Shown piece by piece: positions 46,357-55,367 of a stretch of DNA of 63,269 bases (its first letter is position 1; every line of letters begins with the position of its first letter). The DNA is from an uncultured Alteromonas sp. Its GTDB lineage: Bacteria; Pseudomonadota; Gammaproteobacteria; Enterobacterales; Alteromonadaceae. The stretch lies in assembly GCF_913058315.1 (NCBI RefSeq), contig NZ_CAJXQY010000011.1:1-63269 (forward strand), in the 5' to 3' direction. The position numbers and the translations under genes were made by a program. The notes beneath the pieces are model-generated. The model searched no databases. It was not told where the DNA came from and was given only the letters and a program-made list of their open reading frames with translations.

Positions 46357-48561
46357 ATGCATTTACGGTTTATCAAATCCCATCTCATTGTACTAATGGT
46401 TGCCGTCGTTTTGTCTGCCTGTGCTCAGGCTTCACATCCCAACCTGGTGATTACTGAACAAGACGTAGTAGCAATGCGCACTGCGGCCAAACAGCCGGGT
46501 CGGTTTAGCACTGCAGTGACGGCCCGGCAGGCGCAGCTCGACGAACAAATTCAACAACCCATTGTTGTACCGGTACCCCGTGATGGTGGCGGTGGTTACA
46601 CCCATGAGCAACACAAAAAGAACTACCAGTTAATGTACAACGCGGGCGTGATGTACCAAATTACCCATAACAAAGACTATGCAGACTTTGTTCGGGATAT
46701 GTTACTGGCGTACGCGAAGCTCTACCCCACCTTAGACGTACACCCCCAGCGTAAGGTGAACGCACAAAACCCGGGCAAATTATTCTGGCAAAGCCTGAAT
46801 GAGGCAATGTGGCTGGTCTATACCATCCAGGCTTATGATCTGATCTATGACGCCCTGAGCAGTGAGCACATTGCTACCATTGAAACAAACCTGCTCAAAC
46901 CGGTGGCGCTATTCCTTTCTGAGGGTCAGCCATCTACGTTTAACAAAGTGCATAATCACGGTACCTGGGCCACGGCCGGTGTGGGTATGGCGGGTTATGT
47001 CATGGATGAACCAGAATGGGTTGAAAAAGCCCTTTACGACCTGGATAAATCCGGTGAGGGCGGCTTCTTAAAGCAGCTTGATATTTTGTTCTCGCCACAG
47101 GGCTATTATAACGAGGGCCCGTATTACCATCGATTTGCCTTATTACCCTTTGTGACCTTTGCCAGAGCTATCGAGAACAACGAACCTGGCCGGGCGATTT
47201 TCCAGCATCGCGACGGCGTACTGTTAAAAGCCATTTATGCCGCCATTGAGCTCAGTTACAACGGCCTTTTCTTCCCCATTAATGACGCAATTAAGAGCAA
47301 GGGAACCGATACTATTGAGCTGGTACATGGTGTAGCTGCAGCTTATAGCCTGACATCCGATACCAGCCTGCTGGATATTGCACATCAACAAGACCAGATA
47401 GTGCTTACCGGTGATGGCCTCAAAGTCGCTCAGGCGCTGGACGCTGAACTTACCACCCCTTACCAGTACCAGTCCGTGGCCTTTGGCGACGGCAGTGACG
47501 GTACCGAAGGCGCGCTGGTCGTCATGCGCAGTAATATTGGAACCGAGCAAGCGCTGTTGTTTAAGCCCGCCTCGCAGGGTCTGGGACATGGCCATTTTGA
47601 TAAGCTCACCTGGCAGTATTACGACCATGGCAGTGAAATCGTCTCTGATTACGGCGCTGCCCGGTTCCTAAATGTGGAAGCTAAATACGGCGGTCGCTAT
47701 CTCCCGGAGAATACGACTTACGCCAAGCAAACAGTGGCACATAATACTGTCGTCGTCGACGAGACCAGCCACTTCAACGGCAAGGTTACAAAAGGCAATG
47801 CCAACCCACCAGATTTGAACTTCTTTGCCACCAGCGGCACCGGTTCGGTAGCCAGTGGAGAGATTGCAACGGCTTATCCGGACGTCATGCTGGAACGCAC
47901 AGTAGCACTGGTTAACCTCACTGAACTCAATCGCTCAGTGGCCGTGGATATTTTCTCGGTCACGTCTGACTCGCCTCATCAGCTGGATTTACCGCTGCAT
48001 TATCAGGGCCAGTTGATCGACACAAATTTTGAACTCAAAGGCAACACAAGCAACTTGTCGGCTTTGGGCACAAAAAATGGTTATCAGCACTTATGGTTAA
48101 AAGGCAGTTCAACGCCAAAAGCAGGTTTGGCCAAAGTGACCTGGCTTAATGATAATGGTCGGTTTTACACGCAAACCAGCCTCACTCAGGGCAATGAAGA
48201 GTTTCTGTTTACGCAAATCGGCGCTAACGATCCTAATTTTAATCTGCGCAATGAACACGGCTTTATTCGCCGTATTGAAAATGCGTCTGAGCATCGTTTT
48301 GTGTCGGTGCTGGAACCTCATGGTGAATACAACCCGAGCAAGGAGTATACCCTCAATGCAGTCAGTCAGCTTACGGCACTGCAATACTCACAGCAAGGGT
48401 CGCTTACCCTGATTGAGTTAACGGTGGAAGGCCTGGATTACCTCGTCGCTATCGACAGCTCAAACCAGGCTGCAGACGATGAGTCGCAAACTTTTTCTTA
48501 TTTAAATACTTCGTACACCTTAACCGGACGCTTAGGCGTTTTCGTACGTTCGAACCACTAG
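46357..48561 (+). CDS. PL17 oligoalginate lyase (lipoprotein)
   Basis: 734 residues from ATG 46357; AAAGG 8 bases upstream favours this over the ATG at 46351. The lipobox LSAC in VVLSACAQAS indicates a lipoprotein. An (alpha/alpha)6 domain with the Asn-His pair in KVHNHGTWAT and tyrosines in GYYNEGPYYHRF is followed by a heparinase II/III-like beta domain with GHGHFDKLTWQYY and TTYAKQTVAHNTVVVD. PL17 enzymes act exolytically on oligoalginate and release the unsaturated monomer that becomes DEH. It likely sits in the periplasm, anchored to a membrane. Confidence 0.93.
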   Translation: MHLRFIKSHLIVLMVAVVLSACAQASHPNLVITEQDVVAMRTAAKQPGRFSTAVTARQAQLDEQIQQPIVVPVPRDGGGGYTHEQHKKNYQLMYNAGVMYQITHNKDYADFVRDMLLAYAKLYPTLDVHPQRKVNAQNPGKLFWQSLNEAMWLVYTIQAYDLIYDALSSEHIATIETNLLKPVALFLSEGQPSTFNKVHNHGTWATAGVGMAGYVMDEPEWVEKALYDLDKSGEGGFLKQLDILFSPQGYYNEGPYYHRFALLPFVTFARAIENNEPGRAIFQHRDGVLLKAIYAAIELSYNGLFFPINDAIKSKGTDTIELVHGVAAAYSLTSDTSLLDIAHQQDQIVLTGDGLKVAQALDAELTTPYQYQSVAFGDGSDGTEGALVVMRSNIGTEQALLFKPASQGLGHGHFDKLTWQYYDHGSEIVSDYGAARFLNVEAKYGGRYLPENTTYAKQTVAHNTVVVDETSHFNGKVTKGNANPPDLNFFATSGTGSVASGEIATAYPDVMLERTVALVNLTELNRSVAVDIFSVTSDSPHQLDLPLHYQGQLIDTNFELKGNTSNLSALGTKNGYQHLWLKGSSTPKAGLAKVTWLNDNGRFYTQTSLTQGNEEFLFTQIGANDPNFNLRNEHGFIRRIENASEHRFVSVLEPHGEYNPSKEYTLNAVSQLTALQYSQQGSLTLIELTVEGLDYLVAIDSSNQAADDESQTFSYLNTSYTLTGRLGVFVRSNH

Positions 48562-48571
48562 GAGTTACAAC

Positions 48572-48916
48572 ATGCAAAAGCAGAGTCCTCTCTTTTCATT
48601 CGGCAATGAGACAGAAATTGAAGATCTGGGTGGTGGCCTGAAACGTCAAATGCTTGGATATAACGAAGAACTAATGGCAGTTAAGGTCTGGTTTGACAAA
48701 GGTGCCGAGGGGTACGTTCATAAGCATCGTCACTCTCAGGTCACCTACGTGGTGGAAGGCGAATTTCACTTTAGTATCAACGGCGACGTAAAAGTACTTA
48801 AGCCTGGTGACAGCTGCCTGATCCCACCGTTTGCAGAACATGGCGCTGTATGTCCAACCGGCGGCATTCTGATCGATACGTTCAGCCCACCTCGCGAAGA
48901 CTTTATTGAGGAATAA
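48572..48916 (+). CDS. kdgF: KdgF cupin, uronate-linearising protein
   Basis: 114 residues, single cupin. Metal ligands are likely His50, His52, Gln56 and His90 (VHKHRHSQVTYVVEGEFHF; PPFAEHG). KdgF speeds opening of 4,5-unsaturated uronates from alginate or pectin into linear DEH or DKI. Position between PL17 and the permease fits this step exactly. GGAG precedes ATG 48572; 2 bases separate its stop from the next start. Confidence 0.92.
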   Translation: MQKQSPLFSFGNETEIEDLGGGLKRQMLGYNEELMAVKVWFDKGAEGYVHKHRHSQVTYVVEGEFHFSINGDVKVLKPGDSCLIPPFAEHGAVCPTGGILIDTFSPPREDFIEE

Positions 48917-48918
48917 CC

Positions 48919-50229
48919 ATGAAACTACAAGGCTTACGCTGGTGGGTTATTGCCTTAATTGCACTGGCTACCATCATAAACTATATCGACCGTCAGGCGC
49001 TTAGCGTGCTGTGGCCGGATATTGTTGATGATTTATTTCCGGATAAAGACTCGCTGGAAAGAAAGCAAATCTACGCCAATATTTCGATTGTGTTTGTATT
49101 TGCTTACGCATTTGGTCAGGCCATATTTGGCAAGATCTTCGACTGGGTAGGTACCCGCATAGGTTTTGTGCTATCTATTGGCGTTTGGTCATTGGCTACC
49201 GTAGCTCATGCTATCGCCCAGGGCGTTCTTAGCTTCAGTATCTTTCGCGCCATTCTGGGGATAGCGGAAGCGGGCAACTGGCCGGGGGCAGCTAAAGGTA
49301 ACGCTGAGTGGTTTCCCACTAAAGAAAGAGCACTGGCGCAGGGCATTTTCAACTCAGGTGCTGCCATTGGTGGCATTATAGCGATTCCTCTGATCGCCAT
49401 GTTAACTGTCTACTTTAGCTGGCAAATGGTGTTTGTAGTGGTCGGTCTGACCGGCCTGCTATGGTTAGTGCCATGGTTAATACTGGTTAAAGCGCCACCT
49501 GGCAGTCACCCATGGATCACCGAGGAAGAACGCGAGTACATTTTAACCGGGCAGCGCAACTCGCCAGCAGGTAGCAGCGCCGAAGCGCCCGACAATGAAT
49601 ATAACCCGTCAACCGCAGAGCTGTTGGGTCGCAAGGAAAGCTGGGGGGTTATTCTTGCTTCAGCAGCTATCGACCCTATCTGGTGGCTGTTTGTATTCTG
49701 GATCCCCATTTATCTGAATGAAGTGTATGGCATGGATGTTAAGGCCATCGGTATTTATGGCTGGGTACCCTATGTAGGTGCAATGCTTGGTGCCTGGTTT
49801 GGTGGTCTGCTTGCACAAAACCGTTTAAAAGCCGGATGGAGCACTAACAAGACACGAAAACTAACGATTACCCTGGGATGCCTGTTAATGCTGCCTGCAC
49901 TACTTGCCATGGCCAATCCAGGCTCACCGGCCACAGCAGTAATGATCATGGCGGTTATTCTGTTTGGCTTCCAGACTGCCATTGGTAACGTCCAGACCTT
50001 ACCCAGTGACTTGCTGGGGAAAAAAGCGGTTGGCACCTTGTCGGGCTTTTCCGGTATGGCAGCCAAGCTGGGGGCTGTAGGCCTGACTTCTCTGGTGCCT
50101 TATCTGACTGCCGATGGGAATTACACGCCTGCGTTTGTCATTGGCGCCTCGCTGGCAATCACTGCCATGGCAGCGATTTGGATTCTGATCCCTAAAATCG
50201 AGCCATTATCAAATCCAGACAAAAAATAA
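48919..50229 (+). CDS. MFS permease for unsaturated uronate / DEH (ACS-like)
   Basis: 436 residues, 12 membrane segments. The start RWWVIALIALATIINYIDRQALSVLWP and GIAEAGNWPGAAKGNAEWFP are typical of the anion:cation symporter group that includes hexuronate transporter ExuT. In the alginate operon it most likely brings DEH or the unsaturated monomer across the inner membrane. Immediately downstream of kdgF and probably co-translated. Substrate is inferred from context. Confidence 0.82.
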   Translation: MKLQGLRWWVIALIALATIINYIDRQALSVLWPDIVDDLFPDKDSLERKQIYANISIVFVFAYAFGQAIFGKIFDWVGTRIGFVLSIGVWSLATVAHAIAQGVLSFSIFRAILGIAEAGNWPGAAKGNAEWFPTKERALAQGIFNSGAAIGGIIAIPLIAMLTVYFSWQMVFVVVGLTGLLWLVPWLILVKAPPGSHPWITEEEREYILTGQRNSPAGSSAEAPDNEYNPSTAELLGRKESWGVILASAAIDPIWWLFVFWIPIYLNEVYGMDVKAIGIYGWVPYVGAMLGAWFGGLLAQNRLKAGWSTNKTRKLTITLGCLLMLPALLAMANPGSPATAVMIMAVILFGFQTAIGNVQTLPSDLLGKKAVGTLSGFSGMAAKLGAVGLTSLVPYLTADGNYTPAFVIGASLAITAMAAIWILIPKIEPLSNPDKK

Positions 50230-50233
50230 CCAG

Positions 50234-50267
50234 CGTGCGATTGATGCTGCATAAGCTCAATCGCACG
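50234..50267. repeat. Perfect 11-base inverted repeat between permease and kdgK
   Basis: CGTGCGATTGA and TCAATCGCACG flank a 12-base loop just after the permease stop. There is no T run, so it may act as an mRNA-stabilising hairpin or weak attenuator rather than a terminator. Confidence 0.75.
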
Positions 50268-50301
50268 TCGCTACCTTCGTGATTAAGTGCAAGAGCAAAA
50301 C

Positions 50302-51234
50302 ATGGATAAATTTTATTTTTTAGGCGAATGCATGGTAGAGCTTAGAGCTACTGAGCCATCTACCATGAAGCAAGCCTTTGCTGGGGATGTTTATAACTCA
50401 GCGGTATATATGAAGCGTAGCTTCCCGGCAATCGAGGCGGGCATGCTAACCGCTATAGGTAAAGATGGCCTGAGTGAAAAAATGTTAGCTGAGTTCAAAC
50501 AAGAGGGTCTGGACTGCCGTTTTGTTTTTCAGCATCAGGAGAAGTCCCCCGGCCTGTATTTAATTGAAACAGACAATACCGGTGAACGCCACTTTACTTA
50601 CTGGCGAAATGACTCAGCCGCGCGCAAAGTCATGGATTTTATTAGCCCGGAAACCACCAGTTTGTTTACTGCCGGAGATAGTTTGTTTTTTTCCGGCATA
50701 TCGATTGCCGTGCTGGAAGAGTCTGGACGGGAACGGCTGTGGAAACTCCTGTCAGAGCTTAAAACACGGGGCGTCAAACTAATATTCGATCCGAATTACC
50801 GTGCCCGGCTCTGGTCCTCACCACAACAAGCAGCCAGTGCTTTTATGCGTGCGCTGGAATTAGCCGATATTGCGCTTCCAGGCGTGGAAGACCTCACCGC
50901 TCTGTTTGATATTCAGACAGCCGAGGCAGCTATCGCATTTTGCCGTCCTTTTAACCTAGCCGAAGTTGTCATCAAAAATGGTCCGCATTCAGTGGTTACC
51001 AGTGACAACGGGCAAATTGAGCACCACCAAATCACGCCGGTAAAAGAGGTGGTTGATACTACATCGGCAGGTGATGCATTTAATGGCGTTTATCTGGGCG
51101 CCAGAGCTAATGGAGCACCCATTAGTGACGCTGTGCAACTGGCAGCCAGAGCGGCAGGTACTGTGATTCAGCACCCCGGCGCAATTATCCCGTTGGAACC
51201 GTTTAAATCAGCAATGAAATCCGCAGGACTCTAG
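50302..51234 (+). CDS. kdgK: 2-keto-3-deoxygluconate kinase
   Basis: 310 residues from ATG 50302 (MDKFYFLGECMVELR); AAGAG lies upstream and GTG 50287 is the longer alternative. PfkB family: glycine-rich start, ENGPHSVV-type strand as IKNGPHSVVT, and the DTTSAGDAFNGVYL anion hole with catalytic Asp. It phosphorylates KDG to KDPG in the cytoplasm for Eda, encoded next. Confidence 0.92.
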   Translation: MDKFYFLGECMVELRATEPSTMKQAFAGDVYNSAVYMKRSFPAIEAGMLTAIGKDGLSEKMLAEFKQEGLDCRFVFQHQEKSPGLYLIETDNTGERHFTYWRNDSAARKVMDFISPETTSLFTAGDSLFFSGISIAVLEESGRERLWKLLSELKTRGVKLIFDPNYRARLWSSPQQAASAFMRALELADIALPGVEDLTALFDIQTAEAAIAFCRPFNLAEVVIKNGPHSVVTSDNGQIEHHQITPVKEVVDTTSAGDAFNGVYLGARANGAPISDAVQLAARAAGTVIQHPGAIIPLEPFKSAMKSAGL

Positions 51235-51383
51235 CACCCATACACGGAAATTAGCACCAAAGCAGTTAGAAAAAGAGTGTGTTTTCCCATTTAAGAGACG
51301 GTGACGGATCAGCTTCTCTGACCTCACCATAATTTCGCAATAATGCACCAGCATTGTTGCCTAACTACACGAGAGAGAAAATC

Positions 51384-52004
51384 ATGAATCGCTTTTCTGA
51401 GTTAATGTCGGGTCAGACACTGCTGCCTATTATTCAGGCCAATTCACCTGAACAAGGTGTTGCCATCGCTAAAGCAATGGCCGCCGCCGGACTCAATCTG
51501 GTGGAAGTTGTACTACGTACAGACGCGTCTTTAGCGGCGTTAGAAGCCATTAAAACTGAGGTACCAACGCTTAAAGTGGGGGCTGGTACTGTGACCTCTC
51601 TGGAGATTCTGGAACAGGCCCTGAAAGCTGGCTCTGATTTCATTGTCACACCAGCAGTATCGCCACTATTACTTAGCGAACTCTCCCGTATAGATGTACC
51701 GGTGCTGCCAGGAGCATCGAACACCAGCGATGTATTAATGGCGACCGAGTTTGGCTTTTTTGAGCAAAAGTTATTTCCTGCTTCGCTATCCGGTGGCGCG
51801 CCATTTTTATCGGCGATTTCTTCCGTGTTTCAGTCTGTTTCCTTCTGCCCCACAGGTGGCGTAAACCCTGGTAACAAAAAAGATTACCTGTCACTCAATA
51901 ACGTCTTTGCCGTAGGCGGCACCTGGGTCGCGAAAAAAGAGTGGGTAGACAGTGAAAACTGGTCAGCCATTACTGACGCCTGTGTTGAAGCTGTTAGTGA
52001 ATAG
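51384..52004 (+). CDS. eda: KDPG aldolase
   Basis: 206 residues from ATG 51384, with GAGAG upstream. Class I aldolase TIM barrel: NLVEVVLRTDASLAALEAI (Glu of the active site), VGAGTVTS, the Schiff-base Lys region DFIVTPAVSP and FCPTGGVNPGNKKDYL. In this copy the barrel segment preceding EFGFFEQKLFPAS contains the expected Lys. It splits KDPG to pyruvate and glyceraldehyde-3-phosphate. The 149 bases before it show no clear promoter. Confidence 0.93.
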   Translation: MNRFSELMSGQTLLPIIQANSPEQGVAIAKAMAAAGLNLVEVVLRTDASLAALEAIKTEVPTLKVGAGTVTSLEILEQALKAGSDFIVTPAVSPLLLSELSRIDVPVLPGASNTSDVLMATEFGFFEQKLFPASLSGGAPFLSAISSVFQSVSFCPTGGVNPGNKKDYLSLNNVFAVGGTWVAKKEWVDSENWSAITDACVEAVSE

Positions 52005-52015
52005 GGAGCAATTCA

Positions 52016-53095
52016 ATGCATTTGAGCAATACTATCGAGCCGGGTGTAGTTACCGGTGAAAATACCGGGCTTATCTACCATCATGCCCGGCGGCATCAAT
52101 ACGCATTACCGGCTGTAAATGTTGTCGGTACCTCGTCAGTGAATGCCGCTCTTGAGGCTGCTAAGCTCGCCAGGTCACCGGTGATTATTCAGCTCTCCAA
52201 CGGCGGAGCACAGTTTTTTGCCGGTAAAGGGTTAAAGTTACCCGGACAACAAGCTGCGGTGCTGGGCTCGGTGGCCGCGGCACGTTATGTGCACACCGTT
52301 GCTGAGCACTATGGCGTACCCGTCATGCTGCACACTGATCACGCCGCCAAAAAATTACTACCATGGATTGATGGCTTACTGGATGAGGGCGAACGCTGGT
52401 TTGCCCAGCATGGTAAACCACTGTTCAGTTCGCACATGCTCGACCTGTCAGAAGAGCCATTGGAAGACAATATCGCGATATGCGAGGAGTACCTGCGCAG
52501 AATGTCGCGCATTGGTATGACCCTTGAAATAGAACTCGGGTGTACCGGTGGTGAAGAGGACGGCGTCGATAATACCCATCTGGATAATTCTGCGCTGTAT
52601 ACTCAACCGGAAGATGTTGCCTATGCCTATGAGCGACTGAGTAAGATTAGTCCTAATTTTATCATCGCCGCCTCCTTTGGCAATGTTCACGGTGTTTACA
52701 AGCCTGGCAATGTGGTGCTCACTCCCAAAATCCTCAGAGACTCTCAGACTCACGTCTCCAATCGGTTCAACCTGCCGGAAAATAGCCTTAACCTTGTGTT
52801 TCACGGTGGCAGTGGCTCAGATCCCGATAAAATTGCTGAGTCGCTGACGTACGGCGTAGTCAAAATGAACATCGATACCGATACCCAATGGGCAACCTGG
52901 CAGGGCATATTGCACTATTACCAGGAAAAACAAGACTATTTACAGGGTCAAATTGGCAATCCTGAGGGTCAGGACAAGCCTAATAAAAAATACTACGACC
53001 CACGGGTATGGCTGCGTCATGGCGAGCAATATATGGTTGAACGGCTTTTTCAGTGTTTCAACGACCTCAATTGTATCAACAGGTATCAACCATGA
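52016..53095 (+). CDS. fbaA: Class II fructose-bisphosphate aldolase
   Basis: 359 residues, same as E. coli FbaA. Zinc ligands and catalytic Asp are in MLHTDHAAKK, then LEIELGCTGGEEDG, FGNVHGVYKPG and FHGGSGSD; NIDTDTQWAT binds phosphate. It condenses triose phosphates to fructose-1,6-bisphosphate in the gluconeogenic direction. Being sandwiched between eda and fbp indicates a dedicated copy for sugar-acid growth. AGGGAG precedes ATG 52016. Confidence 0.95.
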   Translation: MHLSNTIEPGVVTGENTGLIYHHARRHQYALPAVNVVGTSSVNAALEAAKLARSPVIIQLSNGGAQFFAGKGLKLPGQQAAVLGSVAAARYVHTVAEHYGVPVMLHTDHAAKKLLPWIDGLLDEGERWFAQHGKPLFSSHMLDLSEEPLEDNIAICEEYLRRMSRIGMTLEIELGCTGGEEDGVDNTHLDNSALYTQPEDVAYAYERLSKISPNFIIAASFGNVHGVYKPGNVVLTPKILRDSQTHVSNRFNLPENSLNLVFHGGSGSDPDKIAESLTYGVVKMNIDTDTQWATWQGILHYYQEKQDYLQGQIGNPEGQDKPNKKYYDPRVWLRHGEQYMVERLFQCFNDLNCINRYQP

Positions 53096-54069
53096 AACGA
53101 CTCATACCTGTGCTAAAAAACGACGGTGTAGAGACCGATCTGATTATGCTGATCAGAACGGTCCTGGCGGCGACCAAGGAAATCTCATTTCGGGTCAGTC
53201 AGGGCGATCTGGCGGGTATCTTAGGGTCAACCCTGGATGAAAATATTCAGGGCGAAATCCAAAAGAAACTGGATATCGTTGCCAACCAGCTACTCAAGGA
53301 TATTTTACTTGATGATGACAGCGTGGCGGCTATCGCCTCGGAAGAAGAGCCGAACGTGGTTGCCAGTCACTCACAGGGAAAGTACGTGGTGGCTTTCGAT
53401 CCCCTTGATGGCTCTTCCAACATAGATGTTAATGGGCAAATAGGCACCATTTTTACCATTTATCCGGTACGGTCAGATGTAGCCTATGATAGCGAAGAGC
53501 AGTTTTTGCAACCCGGCTCCCAGCAGGTTTGTGCGGGCTATGTATTGTATGGTCCCTCCTCTTTATTGGTAATGTCCACCGGCGGGCCAACCCGCTGTTA
53601 TACGCTGGATTTAACCCATGGCGGATACTTGCTTACCCGAACAGCAATGCAGGTGCCGGAAAACAGTACAGAATTCGCCGTTAATATGGCTAATTATCGC
53701 CATTGGTCACCGCTCATTCAGCGCTATTTTAATCAGTTACTCAGTCATACCAGCCAGTTTGAAAACAGCACCTTGCGTTGGAACGCGGCCATGGTTGGCG
53801 ATGTCCATCGCGTGCTGAGCCGGGGCGGCATGTTTGTTTATCCACAAGACAAACGCCAGGGTAACGAACACGGTAAAATTCGCCTGTTATACGAGGCGAA
53901 TCCGCTGGCAATGCTGGTAGAGCATGCCGACGGAATAGCCACTGCCAATGGCCGGCGGATCCTGAACATCCTGCCGACTCACATCCACCAGCGCGTCCCG
54001 GTAGCAATGGGATCGGCGTCGCTGGTTAGCCAGTTTAATCAATCCATATCAGACGGTCAGCCTCTCTAA
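53092..54069 (+). CDS. fbp: Fructose-1,6-bisphosphatase, class I
   Basis: 325 residues from ATG 53092, which overlaps the fbaA stop (ATGA). SEEEPN and FDPLDGSSNIDVN are the metal-binding motifs; YANPLAMLVE-like text appears as YEANPLAMLVEHADG. It removes the C1 phosphate of FBP, an irreversible gluconeogenic step. Coupled translation with fbaA gives a two-enzyme module turning triose phosphate into fructose-6-phosphate. Confidence 0.95.
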   Translation: MKRLIPVLKNDGVETDLIMLIRTVLAATKEISFRVSQGDLAGILGSTLDENIQGEIQKKLDIVANQLLKDILLDDDSVAAIASEEEPNVVASHSQGKYVVAFDPLDGSSNIDVNGQIGTIFTIYPVRSDVAYDSEEQFLQPGSQQVCAGYVLYGPSSLLVMSTGGPTRCYTLDLTHGGYLLTRTAMQVPENSTEFAVNMANYRHWSPLIQRYFNQLLSHTSQFENSTLRWNAAMVGDVHRVLSRGGMFVYPQDKRQGNEHGKIRLLYEANPLAMLVEHADGIATANGRRILNILPTHIHQRVPVAMGSASLVSQFNQSISDGQPL

Positions 54070-54114
54070 ACGGCTGGCCTTCTGCACTTAAGATGACTAA
54101 GCGAGTTTAAGACA

Positions 54115-55098
54115 ATGAAATCAAAAATAATAAAGATAATTGGACCCTGCCTGCTGCTGGCCATGTTCATGCTGGTGATAAATAAAAGCAACGCTCAGCA
54201 ACCCATTCCAGTGCCAGACTCTCACCTAGCGCTTGCCGAAGGCCGTTTGCTTGGAATAAATGGACAACTCAAACCCGGTGTGCCGCCAAGCGCTAATTTC
54301 GATTTACTCGACTGGAGTCTGACCCTACCCACGGATCTGAATAAGGATAACAAGGCAGACATGATTTATGAGAAACCTTTGTCTGATGGATTTGAACTTA
54401 GCCCGCTATTTTACACCGCAGAGGATGGCGGTATGGTATTCGCGTGTCCGAACGAGGGAGCCAAAACCTCAAAAAACACTAAATATGCACGTACTGAGCT
54501 GCGCGAAATGCTCAGACGCGGAAACAGAAGTATGAAAACCCAGGGAATAACCGGTAATAACTGGGTTTTTAGTGGTACTCATGGCTCAGTAAAACGCCAG
54601 GCCGGTGCCATAGAAGGTAGTCTGGAAGCCACTCTGGCAGTTAACCGGGTATCCACCACCGGCGACATCAAAAAAGTTGGCCGCGTCATTATTGGTCAGA
54701 TTCATGCCACTGACGATGAGCCTATCCGCTTGTATTACAGAAAACTTCCGGATAATAAAAAAGGCTCTATTTATTTTGCCCACGAAATCAACGGCGGTGA
54801 TGACATTTGGATCAACTTGATTGGCTCGCGCTCACATACCCTTTCCGACCCCACTGATGGCATTGGTTTAGATGAAAAATTCAGCTACAAGATAAGCGTG
54901 GAAAGTAATGTGCTGCACGTCACCGTCATTCGCCAGGATAAGCCAAATATCACTCGCTCACTGGACATGTCAGAAAGCGGCTATTTCAAAAATAATCAAT
55001 ACATGTATTTCAAAGCTGGCGTGTATAACCAGAATAACAGCGGTGAGCCCCGCGATTACGCTCAGGCAACTTTCTACTACCTGAATAATATTCATTAA
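54115..55098 (+). CDS. PL18 (PL7-like) alginate lyase, single domain
   Basis: 327 residues. Signal peptide MKSKIIKIIGPCLLLAMFML. The rest is one jelly-roll lyase domain: NFDLLDWSLTLPTDLN, ARTELREMLRRGNRS, VGRVIIGQIHATDDEPIRLY, and the C-terminal YFKAGVYNQNNSG. RTELR, QIH and YFKAGVYNQ are the three catalytic blocks of the PL7/PL18 clan; the overall text is closest to PL18 of Pseudoalteromonas as I recall it. QIH is associated with activity on G-rich blocks in related families. Secreted endolyase most likely. Last gene before a hairpin at 55114. Confidence 0.88.
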   Translation: MKSKIIKIIGPCLLLAMFMLVINKSNAQQPIPVPDSHLALAEGRLLGINGQLKPGVPPSANFDLLDWSLTLPTDLNKDNKADMIYEKPLSDGFELSPLFYTAEDGGMVFACPNEGAKTSKNTKYARTELREMLRRGNRSMKTQGITGNNWVFSGTHGSVKRQAGAIEGSLEATLAVNRVSTTGDIKKVGRVIIGQIHATDDEPIRLYYRKLPDNKKGSIYFAHEINGGDDIWINLIGSRSHTLSDPTDGIGLDEKFSYKISVESNVLHVTVIRQDKPNITRSLDMSESGYFKNNQYMYFKAGVYNQNNSGEPRDYAQATFYYLNNIH

Positions 55099-55113
55099 TT
55101 TCCCCCAACTACT

Positions 55114-55143
55114 GCAGCCTGTGGACATTCGATCACAGGCTGC
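55114..55143 (+). terminator. Hairpin after the PL18 gene
   Basis: GCAGCCTGTG and CACAGGCTGC form a perfect 10-base stem with a 10-base loop, 15 bases past the stop. No T run follows, so termination efficiency is uncertain. Confidence 0.55.
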
Positions 55144-55152
55144 CCAGCTTGA

Positions 55153-55183
55153 GTTATTACCAAAATTACAAGTTGGTAATAAC
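55153..55183. promoter_or_regulatory. TTGGTAAT inverted repeat, candidate operator
   Basis: GTTATTACCAA and TTGGTAATAAC are perfect 11-base arms around 9 bases. Further TTACCAA (55274-55280) and TTGGTAAT (55313-55320) copies stand before the 55368 gene. The spacing of half-sites suggests a regulator-binding cluster for that gene. Confidence 0.45.
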
Positions 55184-55367
55184 CCACACCACTCCAAATT
55201 CCAATAATCGACCTTTTTTGTGAAAAAAATGTAACTAAAGTGGTAGAATTAGACCAATTATTGTGTTTATACTTTACCAAAAGGTTAACAATTAAAATAC
55301 AAATAGAAACTATTGGTAATACAATAAGCATATTGGACACACGGAAAACTGGGAGAGTATCGCCATC

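Noticed and set aside
55153-55183. The TTGGTAATAAC palindrome as a terminator of the PL18 gene
   Set aside because: The stem is AT-rich with no T run, and a GC-rich hairpin lies nearer to the stop at 55114-55143.
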